A stretch of 64,000 nt of DNA. Origin: Rotaria macrura. Its lineage: Eukaryota > Rotifera > Eurotatoria > Philodinida > Philodinidae. The notes below the pieces were generated by a model. It was not told the origin of the DNA, searched no databases, and saw only the letters and a program-made list of their open reading frames with translations. Where the stretch lies: the NCBI GenBank assembly GCA_900239685.1, contig OENT01000073.1:65959-129958 (forward strand), in the 5' to 3' direction. Shown in pieces: positions 12,009-25,665 of the stretch. Each line of letters begins with the position of its first letter. Within the stretch, counting starts at the first letter, position 1. A program made the position numbers and the translations under genes.

Positions 12009-13132
12009 TGTCGTTACGCCGTGTCGTGACATATATACTATACGTAAGAATCACAAAGATGGATACATTTCTATGGCATCGACTTCTTCTTTCTTTGCAT
12101 ATATCAAATTTCATTCAATATTATTGCTATTATTATTATTATTATTATTTCAACAAGCTAAAGAAGGTTGATTTTGATGACTTGTAAAAGAGAACAGAGG
12201 AAGTCACAACAGTAACTGTAGCCAATAGAAATGTATGAACAAGCCAATTGTCATTCATATACTTGTTATAACATGACTTATTCTATTATTGGAATGTATG
12301 GGACAAAAATTCTTGCATGTGCAATGCATATTGTATTTCATTCTGTTCTCTCTCTCTCTCTCTTTCTCAAGAGGATATACTAATGAATATGTTTGAGGCA
12401 ATGCAATAAAGTGTATATCTTTATTACGAAAAAGAAACTAGTAGATAGACTTTTTTATACAACGGTCATGAATTTCTTTTTGAACTTAACAATGCATTGT
12501 CTAAAAATAACATAAAGTGAGTTCTCTTATTCCGAAGTTGTTCTTCATATGACCTAAGCCTAATATGAAATTTGTTTGATTCTAATCCATCGTCATATTT
12601 ATTTTTCATATGTATATATGTGATAGAGCTCGAGTAATATTTTTCTAAGTTGTTACGAAAAACTTATTGATTTGTATTTATTTAATGAAAAATATTTTCT
12701 TTTTCATCTTCATTCATGTTTTTCTTTATTGTTATTTGACATGTTTTAAATGAAACATGAATAATCTAAAACAACGTAATCTTACCTTGTCTAAGCGTGT
12801 TCGAGTATTCTCTTTTTCTCAAATACCATGCACACTTTTTTCTTGCTTTCTTTCTCTTCTCGTTTTTCTTTTCTGTTTTCTTTGTGGCATTAATTCATGT
12901 CCGTTTTTTTTCCGTCCGTTAGTACTACTCTACATCTTCTTTTCTCGTTTTTATAGAAAAATCATCGAATCTTGTCTCACTTCTGCTTTTTTTTTTGCTA
13001 TTCCATTTTTTTTTGTCGTTCAACACAGAGTCAGACTTTCTCTTTTTCTCGTTCCTTATTATCTAATTACTAATGTGTATCTATGCGTATAATAGAAACG
13101 CAAAAAATAGATTGCATCATAGTTCTCATATG
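11390..13132. other. Intergenic, microsatellite-rich
   Basis: This gap lies between two minus-strand genes, 5' of the one at 7161-11389 and 3' of the one at 13133-17075. It holds an (AC)n(AT)n tract at 11974-12009, a (TAT)n tract at about 12129-12149 and a (CT)n tract at about 12347-12365. The ORFs at 11568-11825 (+) and 12757-13092 (+) look like chance: the first follows a T-rich non-ATG start, the second is translated pyrimidine-rich DNA. The first few hundred bases above 11390 probably hold the promoter of the 7161-11389 gene, but no motif was identified. Confidence 0.45.
11974..12009. repeat. (AC)n(AT)n compound microsatellite
   Basis: A perfect AC run is followed by a perfect AT run. 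Confidence 0.85.
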
Positions 13133-16100
13133 TCATCTGTACGTACGTGTTTGTTGATCTGTTGTCTTCTGATCATTTTCTTCGACAATCATTAATTGTT
13201 GATGATACCATGTAGATTGATCGTTTGTTGTGTGTCGATTAGCGAGATTCTGAAAATGAAAGAAAGGAATATGACATTGTTTTTTTTAACTATTGTTGAA
13301 TCATTCTATTTATGAATACCAATGGATTGGATGTAAATTGACATGAAATACTACGTTTGTTCTGAATGATTGATCCATTCTACATGAAAAGAAGGAGGAA
13401 AAAAGCAAGAAGTTAACATATGGTTAGTGTTAGACAAGTGTTTTTCTTACATTTTGTGCACTCTTTCTCAGTTGAACATTATCAATCACATGATGTAGAT
13501 CGGTACATTGTTTTCTTAATTCCTAAAAATAGAAATAATATAATGAGTATGTCTAAAGAAAAGAATGATTCTGTCCTTATTTTTAAATGTCTTTTTTTCT
13601 TCTATACGATAACCCACCTGAGTTGATAAATGGTCATTACAAGACAAAATACATTGACCAAAAACATTTTGTAACCACCAATTTGTACGTCTTGTCATTT
13701 TCTATGTCTATTCTCATGTATAAAATCTATTCAAATCAATAATCGTTCATCTTGTTCCTCATATAACAGGAATAAAATAAAATAGAGAACTAAACTAAGA
13801 AAATAAACTTCTTCCTTATTATGATGTAAAATTAAAGTTCTATAATTACGAATTACGAAATAAAAGTAGTACGTTCATTAACGGCAATCATTGAAATTTA
13901 TTTCTGATTTTTACTATACTCAAACGTATTCATACCATACATTTATGCTATCGATCAAATGTAATTGTTACCAGCAATTTTACTTTTATTAAAAATCGAG
14001 AGAGAGAAGAGAGCACCTAAGCGTAAAGCATATCATTTCGTGCACATGTCTCACTCTTGTAACAGAGCTAGATAGAAGCGATGATACAATCAAACTATAA
14101 GATAGAATACGCAAACAGACTAAATGAAATCTGAATGATAGCAGTTGCAGATATTTGATAGAGATAGACATACACCCATATGTGCAGTTGATTATAGTTC
14201 AAACAACTACTACTACTACTGGAAGAACAGATACACGTCAATTAAACAAAAAGAGCTTCGCGATAAGACACGTAACACACTTGTCTTTAGTTTTTCAGTT
14301 AAACAAGCGAAGAACACTTACGTATTATATACACATGCACAAAAGCATCAGTCAATGTCAAACTAAGACCGTAAATGAAGGTCATGTAAATTTAAAAATG
14401 TCTAAGATTTAAAAAGTTAAGATAAACACTTTTGTCTGAGACGTTTAAGTTTTCAATAAGGCAATCAACTTTACAATTACATACAGTAATTCGATGCATA
14501 AATCAAAATAGAAAAAAAAAAGAGTTTCGAGTGTTTAACACAGGTGCAATGTATTCGATGGGTTGCCTTCGATAATATATTTAAATTAAATATAAAAAGT
14601 AAAAAAACATATAAATTAAAAAGAATAACGAACATGTTTTAATAGTAACATGAAGACCTAAATGGTCTACTTCTTCATTAGTAACTATTGTTCATGTTAA
14701 CATCAATAAACATTGACCTCTATTCTGACATGAAATTTATAATTCATATTGTCTCTTTTAGCATACATATAATCAATGGTATGTTTATGTTTTCTCCCGT
14801 TATCCTCATATATTTCCACTAGATAACTCTTCAAAGATATGAATTTTTTTTCTTTTTGTTAATATACAAATATTAACAAAAAAAATAGACATTTACTGAT
14901 AAAAACTATTTTCAATCTGTTTTCTTTTGACTTAAATTTATCATAAAAAATTGACACACTATTCCTATCTTTCTTACGATAAAGTAATTTCTCGAGAGAA
15001 CGAGAGAGAGACAACAAAAAGAGAGTCATGTTTTCTTTTTTTTTCTTTGTTCGGTTTATTAATATCTTACCTCTTGAGTAAAGAGTGTTTTTACAATTAG
15101 ATCAGTAACAGATCCAATACATTTTTCGCTTTGTCTTTGATAAGCTTGATAATTTTCATGCAATCGACGATTTTCATCTTCTAATTGTTCGATACGTCTT
15201 AATAAATGACTTTGTTCATCGGTAATCCATCTTTGACACTATAAGCAAACATAAAAATACGGAAAGATTAAACACACATACGTGCAAAAATGAAAACTAT
15301 AATGAATCCTAATAAATTACTTTTTCTTCAAGTTTATCAAATCGTTCTTTTAATATATGATTTTCATTTAATAATTTATCCATTGTCATATTGACTGTTT
15401 TAAACTAAAGAAATAAAGCAATAAAAATATGGCAATATTAATAAAAAAAAAAAAGGTTTTTTCTACTTCATTATCGGGGAATATTGATGAACGACTTCGA
15501 CGAACGTATCGTTTACTTGAACAACGTAATCGATTTTTCCAACGACGAAATATTGAACTCATATTGTGAAACCAACTGATCTAGAAAGACAAAAGAAAAA
15601 GACTGATTAAAGGCTAAATAAATAAATAAAGCGAGCAAAACTATTTCAATGACTATATCCTTCTTAGTACTCGTTTGTTACATGACATTGTTACTTTTCT
15701 CAGGATGCTCAAGACAATAGCAGAAGTTAGCCGATAGCAAAAGCAAAGAAGTATGCATTCGACAACAGTTGGTTGAATAAATAAAAAATCTCGTTTTTTC
15801 CTTTTTCTTTTCTTCTTCTTTTCTGCTACAGCTACTATAACTCGTTTTGCTTTACCTCAACAGGAAAAAAAAACCGGGAGAAAGTAGGCGAACAAGGTAG
15901 AAAATGCGAAAGAAAGACGCACACATCAATGTCAAAAATTCAATAAAATACATTAAGCATCGATTTGTCAGTTAAATTACACGCTTTTCACTATATATTA
16001 CTACATTTATCTTCCTATTCTAAATCCCTTGTCCGATTGTTTTACTCACCAATGACTATTTATCATAACTAATTAATCAATAGACTTCATAGACATTATA

Positions 16101-17075
16101 TATATATATATATATATGTTTCTCATAAATACTCCTACACTCATATGACATTTTGAAAACGAAAGGCAAACGAAATATGAGATGTGTCCTATGGAAAGAA
16201 AAATATTGTATGTATCGAATTCCATGACAAGTTCACATAATGACTCGTTTTTTCTTTTGTTCGTATATATGTTCATTGCATTTATTCAATTGTTAGATGA
16301 CAAACACCTAGAATGTTTAAATGGCATTCAAGCGTACTTATATAGCTATATGTCTGCTTGAATGTTCATATTATTGCGTATACTCATTTTCGATTCGATC
16401 ACTTTTCTTTTATTAGTGTAAATGGGGAAGAACCCATCACTATTAATTCCATCATTTTAGTAGTTCTCTGTCTCTCTCTTTCTTTCTCGCTCCCCCCCCC
16501 CTCCTCCGTTTCGATACAAATGTATATGATGTAATGTCTCCTGGACATTAAACATTTCAAAGATGATCCAACTGATTGTCAATCGCATGCATATAGTCTT
16601 ATGTGAAAGAATTTGTCTTGTACATTTGTTTCTTTTTACTCGACATCTATATGCTCGTTTGAATATGCATAAACGAAAATCGAAATTTCATTTCGCGTCA
16701 CTAATAAAATATTGCTTGAATACATATTCCATATCGATAGATCGATTAGTATTGACATGAATACATGAAGAAGAAGAGAAAAAAAAATTACAATAGAACA
16801 ATGATTCAACAGAGAAAAAAAAACGAAGAAAAAGAGTAGTTTCATTATTCAATTGTAAATCATCTTATTCGATTGTTTGATTCAATCTTTTTCTTTTTCT
16901 ATTATAAAGAAATATAAAAATGACTTACGATGGTAAGACAGATTAGTTGAAGAATATCTTGAAGAAATTTTAGTATAGGCATGACGATAAGAAGACTAAA
17001 TAGACCAAGATCAATAAAAATTGCATATGTCATTAATATTTTCGGTGACCATTTTAAGTCAGTTTCATTATTCAT
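13133..17075 (-). CDS. Membrane-anchored coiled-coil protein, family not recognised
   Basis: Seven minus-strand exons, every junction GT-AG and phase 0: 17075-16929, 15580-15467, 15404-15321, 15238-15071, 13701-13618, 13522-13451 and 13249-13133 (stop TGA), giving 261 residues. The ATG at 17075 is the first in-frame start after an upstream TAA. Residues ~12-49 form one or two hydrophobic helices (MTYAIFIDLGLFSLLIVM, then DILQLICLTI), so the N-terminus is membrane-embedded. A strongly basic stretch (FRRWKNRLRCSSKRYVRRSR) follows, consistent with a cytosolic juxtamembrane region. Residues ~90-160 are heptad-rich coiled coil (LLNENHILKERFDKLEEK, LLRRIEQLEDENRRL). The rest is polar with ELRKQCTDLHHVIDNV. 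The first intron is 1.35 kb and intron 4 is 1.37 kb. No family was recognised; a membrane tether or scaffold is a structural guess. Uniform phase and good polypyrimidine tracts support a real gene. Confidence 0.68.
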
Positions 17076-20000
17076 TGTTATCCATTAACTTTACTGATTT
17101 GGTGACATTTGGTTCAAAATTGAATTCAATAGAAGAAACAGATGGAGATGCTGAGAAAAAATGTCTTAACATAGTAATGCCATGTGTGAATGTCGGACAG
17201 AATGGAAGAGACGCATCAGATTTCTTGATCTAGGCGATAGAATAGAACAAAAAAAAGCGCGAATGAACAACGAAGAAGATGCAAGCTATGTCTCAATATA
17301 TATTTTCTTGTTTTTGTGCACTATTGACTACATCAGTTGAGAGTGTATTGTTCATCGACCAAAGCGACACTCTTGCGACAGCAGTGACGAACAAAAAAAA
17401 AACTCTCTACAGAGGAGGAAGAAAAAAGAATCTGTTCTTCAATTCTTAATCTCCTGTGGTTTAAATATTTGTAATTTTATTGCTCTGAAATACGATTTTT
17501 TTTTGTGCAAATAATCTTATACATACGGGAGAGAGAGAGAGAGAAAAAAAAAACATGTGTTGTTCATATTATATTATCATGTTAAATAATTACTTAACAG
17601 TATTATTTTACATCGTAATTTAAGATAATTATAACGCATATAGAATAAATGCGAAGAATCACCAGTAGTCAAGAAAATAAGAATCAAACTAATTCATTCA
17701 ATTCCTAATAGACTATTTTTTTTATGCTGTCCAGAAAGTGATCATTAATTATCGATAAACAAAAAACATAAACATTTCTGTTATTAATCAGTTAGTATTT
17801 ATATAAATGCTGTGAATACTTCCGATGAGAATGCATATACTCTCTTTCTCTCTCATTCTGTGTTCAAGTAATATTACAATAACTGTGCGAATTGTAATGA
17901 TATTATCGCGTGTATCAATATATTTATATTATTGTGTGAGTTCATTTATTGTTTATGAAATAATTCATTTTAATCAAGACAACGAATTTCGAATGTTATA
18001 CATGAGAGAAATTCTATTTTTAATCTATGAAATGGACCATATTTAAGAAAAAAAGTGAATAAATTATTGAAGAACAATAAAAGTATTTGCTATCATATGA
18101 AATCAAGAAAAACCTTGATTGTAAATCAATGTTGTATCTCTATGAGACTATTCATTTGTGAATATATTTATATTCAAATGAGTAAATATTAGATTTAGAA
18201 TAATGGCAATTAAAACAAAAGACGATAAAAATAACCATTTGACCTTGTTATTTGAACGAATGAAGTATCATCAATGAAACGAGTTCAACTGGGTAAATAT
18301 GTTGAAAATAATATGAAAGTGAATCATCTATTCGTCAGTCAATCGACACTATTAAAATCCGATGGAAATTATTTTATTTTATATTGTTAAGTGTGCACCG
18401 TCTTTCTTCTTCTTTATTAATTAGAAAAAAATGTTTGTTTTTCATTGTCGAAATGTTCAATTCCAATGATGTATGAAATTGTTCATCTGTCTATCGAGTG
18501 TGGGTCATATAATAATCTGAAATGTGTAGAGTTAACGAACTTCTCAGCCAATGCAGCTTCGAGAAGCCATATATTGAAAGAAAAAAAGAACGTGGACATT
18601 CTCTACGATGGCAATCTTGTGATTTCATCTAGTTTATTAATTCTATGAATATGTCTTCAATCGAACTATTTCTATTGATAGATGATGCACTCTAAATGAT
18701 AATCTGCGATAATTGAAAATAAGTCGGAGAAAAAAAAATCAATAAATGAAATTTTTTATTTTAGCTCGTATTTTCATTCAATATTCATCTTTACACAAAG
18801 TTAATCAACAAGATTTCTCTTTTTTTCTCTCATATATCGTATCGAACTAGATTTAAAGTGTTTTCGAATGGTCTGACCAAATTGAAGTTTGTCATTGTAG
18901 TTGAAAAATCAATGCGAGTAGAAGAAAAAATAAATAAAAGACTTGCTTTTCAATGATGTTATTAGTATTTCATGTCGGATAAATTCATCGAAATGTAGTT
19001 TTCCACAATAGAATATGAAGAACTATAATCCTATTTATAATTAGACAAAATTAAAGCTTGAAACACTTAAGTGTAGAGTTTGAGAGAGACTCTATCTGCT
19101 GTAAAGGAATGTGTAGAGGATTTTATTTTCCTATCAGTTGAGAACTATAAATGTGACAAGTACAATTATTTTCTGTCGAATAGTCCTCGACAAAGTCGGA
19201 AAAGAGAAAGAAAGAGTTCCTTTACTATTCCGAACGTAGTACGTAACTTTTGTGATATAGTCAATAGACATGTCAATTTGATGTTCGGAAATGATTTTTC
19301 TTTTATTCATCATCAATAATTACCTACCATGTTTAGAATACTATCAAGAAGACAATCAGCTCTAAATTGGCAAGAGTACTTTTCATTAGGATGTTGTTCA
19401 TGAATTGAACATATTTTTGGGTGGATTCCCATTTCGTCGAAAAATAAAATTATAATGAAGAAAAAAAATAACAGAATCAAAGCAACGAATGTAATTGTCT
19501 TCAAAAAATAACCTTCTAACTAAGCTGATTAAATGTAGTTAAACTATCTTAGGGATGTTTAGTTTAAGAGAAATTTATGTATATGGGATCAAAAAACAAC
19601 AGAGTTCACTAACGAAACGTAACAAAATCAACTTAAATCATTGATAATTCTCACTATACACATCTATCTTTTTTATTTGTATCCAATGCTGTTCTTGAAT
19701 AATCTTTTCTGTGAGGAAAAAAATCTCATTAAACAGAACGTATCGTCTCTCTCACTTCTGATTAAGTTTTCAAATTTTCCGACAAAACAGAACCTAATCA
19801 TATTTTCGATATTTAAACTTAAATATTCCTCGTGTTGAAATTCTAAGTTCAATAAAGAATGACTGATGCCCATATTACATAAACATCCAATGGTAAATTA
19901 ATCTTAAATCATACGACCGGCAAAGTATCTTGTGTTAATTGAATGAACACTCATAGTAAATAAGTAAGCTTACCTTACATGAAGATCATACAATACTTTT

Positions 20001-22358
20001 TTCGTTAGCCAAAAAAAAACCCTTCAAATTAAAAATCGTTGCATGCATTTAAATACTGTTTTTCTTTAACACTATGGCTATGCTTTTGTTTTTTGAGCTC
20101 TTTCTACTACAGACATTTGTTAAGTGAATGATCTCGGAATGGAAATAAGTTTCTCTGAGGAAACACAATCTCGAGTTATTTCTTTTTTGTTTCAATAGAA
20201 CACCATGACCTGTAAGATGCTACATACAAGAAAATGAATGCTGCACATATGTATTTAATCAAGTGAGAACACTACTTTGAGTTCAATGGGAACGTAATGA
20301 CCTTTGTTTTTTTTTGTTCTATTTTCATAGCAGTGATAGGTTCTTTTTAAATTACAACTCTGTTTCGAGTGATATCATTTTTCTCATGCAGTAAACTTAA
20401 TGAATGAATCGTTTGGTTTAAATTGATTAAAAAAACACGTTCAAATGTTCATCACAAATCTTATTCTATGATACCGATTGAGCATTTTGAATTCTATTGT
20501 GTTTAGTTGTTTCATAGTGCAGCCTCCTCTTTCATAGGTAATTGTAGTTGATAAGGTAGAATAAGCTTGTTTTCTTGATTAAATGTAAATTGAGTTCGTC
20601 GTTGTCAATCGCATTACATTTCTAGAATATGTCTTTTTTTATCCAATACTAATTAGAATACTTTACGGTAGATCGAATCGTGCTATCGTCTGTTTCTTCT
20701 TGTAATCTTTCTCGAATAATTTTGATTACGAATCATATCATCGACAAAGTATTTAATCAAGCCGGATATGAACTGAGTCAATTAAGAACGATGTTATATT
20801 TATGCAAATTTGTTAAAATGAAAAAGATGACTTCATCATTTATTACTTCTGGGACATAGAATAACAATTCAATTTCACAGTTTTTATCAACGGAAACAAA
20901 ATAAAAACAATCTCATACTATTTGATCTATTTAAACTGTAAGTATAATTGTCATCTAAAGAACACATTATTCATCTAAGAAAGAAAAGAAATATCGTTTG
21001 TCGCAAAATTTTACAATGCAAATTCTATGCATCAATTCGTCAACTATCATTACAAGTCATATTTTTATTTCAAATTTACGTTCTAGATTAAATGATAAAA
21101 TCAATCATAAATGATTCATATCTATTTTCTTAATCTCTAGTATATGCATCGCAATGGCTTCAACGACATAAATTTAGAAAAAAAAGAAACTATTGCTAAC
21201 ACGTCATGTTGCAATTTATAAATTCATTCGACAACGATTGTTTCTAAACAAAGTATGATCAATGAAAATATTTGATATACGTGAACAAACAATGAATCCA
21301 TAGCTGACGTCTTTTATTTAAGAAAAATATATTCCTATGACTCATTTGATTGTTATTCTATGATCAAATATGACGGTTTCTAAAAGCATTTCTATAATAT
21401 ACTTTGTTCTATGCAAATATTTAACGTTACACAATTGAGATTATTTATAAATAGAGAAATATATGCATATACGATAGTATTGATTTTCGTCTACTCTAAG
21501 TATGTAAAACTAATATTGAAGTTTTATTTTTGATTTAACTACACATTTCTTTAGTAATGAACCTGTGCTAGATGACAAAATTTTATGTATGCTCAAAATA
21601 CTTTTATAACACGAATATCAATTTACAATTGATAACCTATGAAGATAGAATTCAAAATATATCTTTGCATTCCATCGCTGTGTCTTCTTTGAACACAAAC
21701 TACTGTTGTTAATCTAACAGAATCATCGAACCTTAGAAGATTACATGTTTGAATAAACATTATTGCTGAAATTCCATCTAGATTATTAATGTCATGCACA
21801 AGAAAGCTATTGTTGTGAATATGCATTGGACTTCTTTTTAGAAACTAGAAAGCAACACAATCCTTCCGAGATGGCTATGCGTTACACAATGCAGCTAATT
21901 TTGTTATTCACATGGACTTATATCTATGTTGGTACACATGCCTTCATCATGTTTGAGCTTGATTCTTTAAGTATACAACATAGAAGTGTAGTTCAAATAG
22001 TACACAAAGATGTTATTCGAATTCAACCTTTTAATATCAACTCATTTTCTTGTCAAGGATCAACCGTTATAACTTGATGTATCATATCTGTAGGCGAGAG
22101 AAAGAAGAAAAATTCTACCTTATTATTTCAATAGAAGTAATTACTAGTCAATTTTGCATTCAAGTCAATTACTGATATACACTTTGGAAACAACTATATA
22201 TCATATGCATTTGATAGTATGCTGTAATAAACGCATTCAAAAGAAATTGTGATTTTTACATTTATGTAAACGAAAAATAACAGTTAAATTATCTCTAGAG
22301 TCAGCTCTAGTCAAACGGAAACAACAAATACACTAATAACAATAGTAAATATAGAAAA
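17076..22358. other. Long gene-poor stretch
   Basis: About 5.3 kb without a gene that can be assembled. The best single candidate is a minus-strand segment at about 19324-19504 (listed separately). Other ORFs are short, AT-rich and without splice-linked partners. No RNA gene or clear transposon terminus was seen. The first few hundred bases above 17075 should contain the promoter of the coiled-coil gene. Confidence 0.4.
19324..19504 (-). CDS. Possible exon: hydrophobic segment followed by Cys-containing tail
   Basis: The minus-strand frame starts after acceptor-like sequence (cagcttag, about 19522) and runs through LKTITFVALILLFFFFIIILFF, then a tail with CSIHEQHP and YSCQFRADC. It ends at a plausible donor, ATG|gtaggt, at about 19325. 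There is no in-frame ATG at the beginning, so if it is real it is an internal exon of a small membrane or secreted protein. No upstream or downstream exon could be tied to it. It could equally be chance open frame over T-rich DNA. Confidence 0.18.
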
Positions 22359-24041
22359 CTATAGACCTGTAAACATATGAGAAGAAACATGAAGAATTAG
22401 TCGATCGATCTCAAGTACATCAGGATGTTTACTAGGTAAAGTTCTATGAAAAATATTTGCTGCTTTATCATAATATTCTTGTGCACGTGTTAGATTTCGT
22501 TTTATTTCGTATGTAATACCAATATTTTTATAAGTCGATGCAATTGATGGATGATGAGAAAAAAGCGTCTTTTCATAGATTTCTATTGAACGAGTAAAAT
22601 AATCTAGAGCAAGATCATAATTACCAAGACAACGATGAACGGCACCAATATTATTATATGTATCGCCTATATCGAAGTGTCCGTTGGGCAAGTGTTTTAC
22701 ACGTATCGTTAATGTTTTTTCATAACATTTCAATGCCTCTAAATATTTTTTTTCATCATCATAAACAATACCCATATTATTAAAACACATAGCAACTTTT
22801 AAATCATCGTCACCATAGATTTCAATCCAGATTTCTAATGCTTTATTGTAAGATTCAATTGCTTGTTCTTTATTTCCTTTTCTCCATTGAACAATACCTA
22901 TACTATTGTAACTATAGGCAAGGCTCGGATCATTTGATTTCAAATGTTTCAATTTAATGTCTAACGATTTTAGATGATATTCAAGACTTGAATTATAATC
23001 TCCTTTATCAAAACTGATGTTGCCCAGTAAATGATAGCATTGTGCTTGACTTAGATAATCATGCGATTGTGTTTTTTGATTGAGAAATTTTTTATAATAT
23101 TTTTCTGCCTCATTAAATTTTCCCATTTGTCTCAATACACGACCAAACGTAAGTAGACCAGTTTCTCCATTACCATATTCATTTTTCATATAATCAAATA
23201 TAGGCTTTAATTTATGATCACAATCACTGCACAATATCATGTTTATTATCCAAATATGTTCTTGTGTACTATAATGTACATTATCTATTCGAAATACTGC
23301 GCCTAACATAAAAAGAACTTCTTGTTCGTCAGTAAAGCAACTATGTTGAGCAATATTCGCAAATGGTTTTATGCCATTTATATTAGGATTAGCTTCGATA
23401 ATAAATAAAACTGGTTCTAAATCCTTATTAAGCATTGAAAAATCAAGAAATGATAATGCTTCTTGAATATCAATACTTGTTGATAAAAATGAATTTGTCG
23501 ATATGAAATGTCCAATAGAACTTTTATATGTTTGCAATTCATTGTTTGACATAATTTGACCTCGATAAACACACATAGATTCTTGAGATTGATTTAATTC
23601 GAGCTGCTTTTTAATATCTTGTATAAAATAACGAAATAAAAATAGTAAATCAATATCGTGTGAACGTAATGCCTGATTTAAATATTGATATATAAAAGTT
23701 TCTCGTGTATACCACCATAGAGCACGATCCGATGCATAAGTTTCTATATATTCATTAAGAATATTTAATTCATTATCATTTTTATTCAAATGTTTTTTAA
23801 ATAAATCTAGAAATTCATTTTTATCATCATCATCATCATCATCATCATCATCTTTCATTTTCATACGTAATAGAATATCCATGAATATTTTTGAATGAAA
23901 AAATTGTGCATTTAATTCTGTTGATGTTTGTACATGTTGATCATTTGTTTTAAATATATTCATCGATAAAGTTTGATTCGTTTCATTGATTCTTCGTTTA
24001 CCACGAACAATAGTTTGTTTAAAATTATTTGAATTGTTCAT
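22359..24041 (-). CDS. ADP-ribosyltransferase (R-S-E type) fused to TPR repeats
   Basis: Intronless 560-residue ORF from the ATG at 24041. Residues ~100-270 form a mono-ADP-ribosyltransferase domain. Seen motifs are ALWWYTRE (105-114), R160 in VYRGQ, the S-T-S triad at 187-189 in FLSTS, and the E-Q-E at 239-241 in TDEQEVLF. These are the R, S and ExE elements that bind NAD+ and transfer ADP-ribose, usually to arginine. Residues ~295-545 hold about six tetratricopeptide repeats of kinesin-light-chain style (for example LGNISFDKGDYNSSLEYHLKSL, SIGIVQWRKGNKEQAIESYNKAL), likely a protein-binding scaffold. A ten-Asp tract at 64-73 comes from an ATC trinucleotide run. No signal peptide is present, so it is predicted cytosolic. 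Fusions of this kind are common in bdelloid rotifers. Substrate and role are unknown. All catalytic residues are intact. Confidence 0.88.
   Translation of the reverse strand: MNNSNNFKQTIVRGKRRINETNQTLSMNIFKTNDQHVQTSTELNAQFFHSKIFMDILLRMKMKDDDDDDDDDDKNEFLDLFKKHLNKNDNELNILNEYIETYASDRALWWYTRETFIYQYLNQALRSHDIDLLFLFRYFIQDIKKQLELNQSQESMCVYRGQIMSNNELQTYKSSIGHFISTNSFLSTSIDIQEALSFLDFSMLNKDLEPVLFIIEANPNINGIKPFANIAQHSCFTDEQEVLFMLGAVFRIDNVHYSTQEHIWIINMILCSDCDHKLKPIFDYMKNEYGNGETGLLTFGRVLRQMGKFNEAEKYYKKFLNQKTQSHDYLSQAQCYHLLGNISFDKGDYNSSLEYHLKSLDIKLKHLKSNDPSLAYSYNSIGIVQWRKGNKEQAIESYNKALEIWIEIYGDDDLKVAMCFNNMGIVYDDEKKYLEALKCYEKTLTIRVKHLPNGHFDIGDTYNNIGAVHRCLGNYDLALDYFTRSIEIYEKTLFSHHPSIASTYKNIGITYEIKRNLTRAQEYYDKAANIFHRTLPSKHPDVLEIDRLILHVSSHMFTGL
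23821..23850. repeat. Coding (ATC)n trinucleotide run
   Basis: Pure trinucleotide repeat within the ART-TPR gene, read on the minus strand as consecutive Asp codons. Length variation between alleles is likely. Confidence 0.85.
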
Positions 24042-25665
24042 TGTTCATATATCTGTAGATTAACTTTCTCGCTTACAACGAAAATTACGTGTAGATGAAT
24101 AGAGATTTAAATACTACCAGTGCATAGAGAACAAAACATGTATATATATGTTGCTGTCTTGCATGTACTTTCATCGAATACTTCAAAACATGAGGCAACG
24201 ACACTCCTCTCATTTGTTTATCTAGGTAGTGACGCATATGTCTTTGTCAACAAATTTATTTCTAAAAATCAGAACAGAAAAAAACAGTGTAATAACTACT
24301 TTTCATAGCAATCAGAACAGATTAAAATAACCAAATTTTTGTATTGATAGAAAATGTTTTTTTTTCCTCTCGTGAAAAATACCATGCCAATTAATAGTTA
24401 AATAAACATAGACTATTAGAAAAATGTAAATTGGTTTTTCATCATTTGCGACATTGTAGTATTTTTTTTCTTCTTGTCTAGAAAAAAAGAATTCTGTTAC
24501 TTCTGATGAATGAATAAATAGTAGAAGCGAAATTCAGCGAAGAACGTATTACTAAAGTAGAATTTGATGTTGTCATTCGAATACCATATAAAAGATAAGA
24601 ATACATGATGAATTATCAAGCCTTTTATGATTTTGGATTCTGTAATTTATTGAGTCCAAGACAAAGGTCACATCTAATTTCTTAAGTAACAAAGTCTTTC
24701 GTTTAAAGATTTTTATTTCGACAATGAATCAATTTTTATCATACTCAACAGAGAGTAACAATGGTACGATGTTTGACGTCAGCTATTCATGTTTTAACTT
24801 TCTACGAAAAATAAGATTAAAACATTCAAAGATTTCGATAGTAAACAAATTGTTTATTTCAGTATGATGGTACTATCGATTCAATTCGAAATTTAATCGA
24901 ATTCTTCTCTAATATTTTGTTTCTTGTTTGCTAAACTCGGATGTAGTTCGACAAGCTGTTCCAATACTTAACAAATTCAGGTTAATCGGGGGTCTTCATA
25001 AATTGGCATACTCGAACAGGATAAATTATTGGTCGTTGACATGCATACTTGAGTTTGTTTTCTAATATGACTGATTATATGTTTCAGTGAAGAAAGGTAA
25101 TCTTTCACGACTGAAAGCGATGAATGTATTTTTGCTACGATAACAAAACGCCACAATTATTCAACTGCATTTTGATTATGACGAGTAACAGAAGTTCGAA
25201 AGTATAGATGGGTTATATTCATAATGTAGTCAAAAAAATTTGCACCGAAAACTAAATTTACCACTTGAAACAAGTATTCATCCAGTTCCGTGCTCAAGGC
25301 AATCACAAGTCTATGAATCGAAAAAAGAACTGAATTTCGACGATTTAATGGACTTATGTATCGTATGTTTTTTGCAACCATGAAGACTTTGCTTTTGAAC
25401 TAATTCCGAATAATTTGTTCTGTCACGATTGAAACAAAAAATTCACATCGTTAAACCATCAATCAATACGTTGCTTAGACAATATCTACAAAGGAATTCT
25501 TATCTATATTTTATGATGAATGAGTTGAGAAATGAAATCTGAAAATTGTTTATGTTATACTAGGCTCGTACGGCTATTTTCCTCTAGTTAGAATTTGTTA
25601 TAGTGACTGGCATTGATGTGAATACGAATACGAAAATTCCAATTCTTGGCTGAGAATTAGTTATT

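Noticed and set aside
12757-13092. 111-residue plus-strand ORF with apparent membrane segments.
   Set aside because: The hydrophobic Phe/Leu/Ser content comes from long pyrimidine runs; no partner exons.
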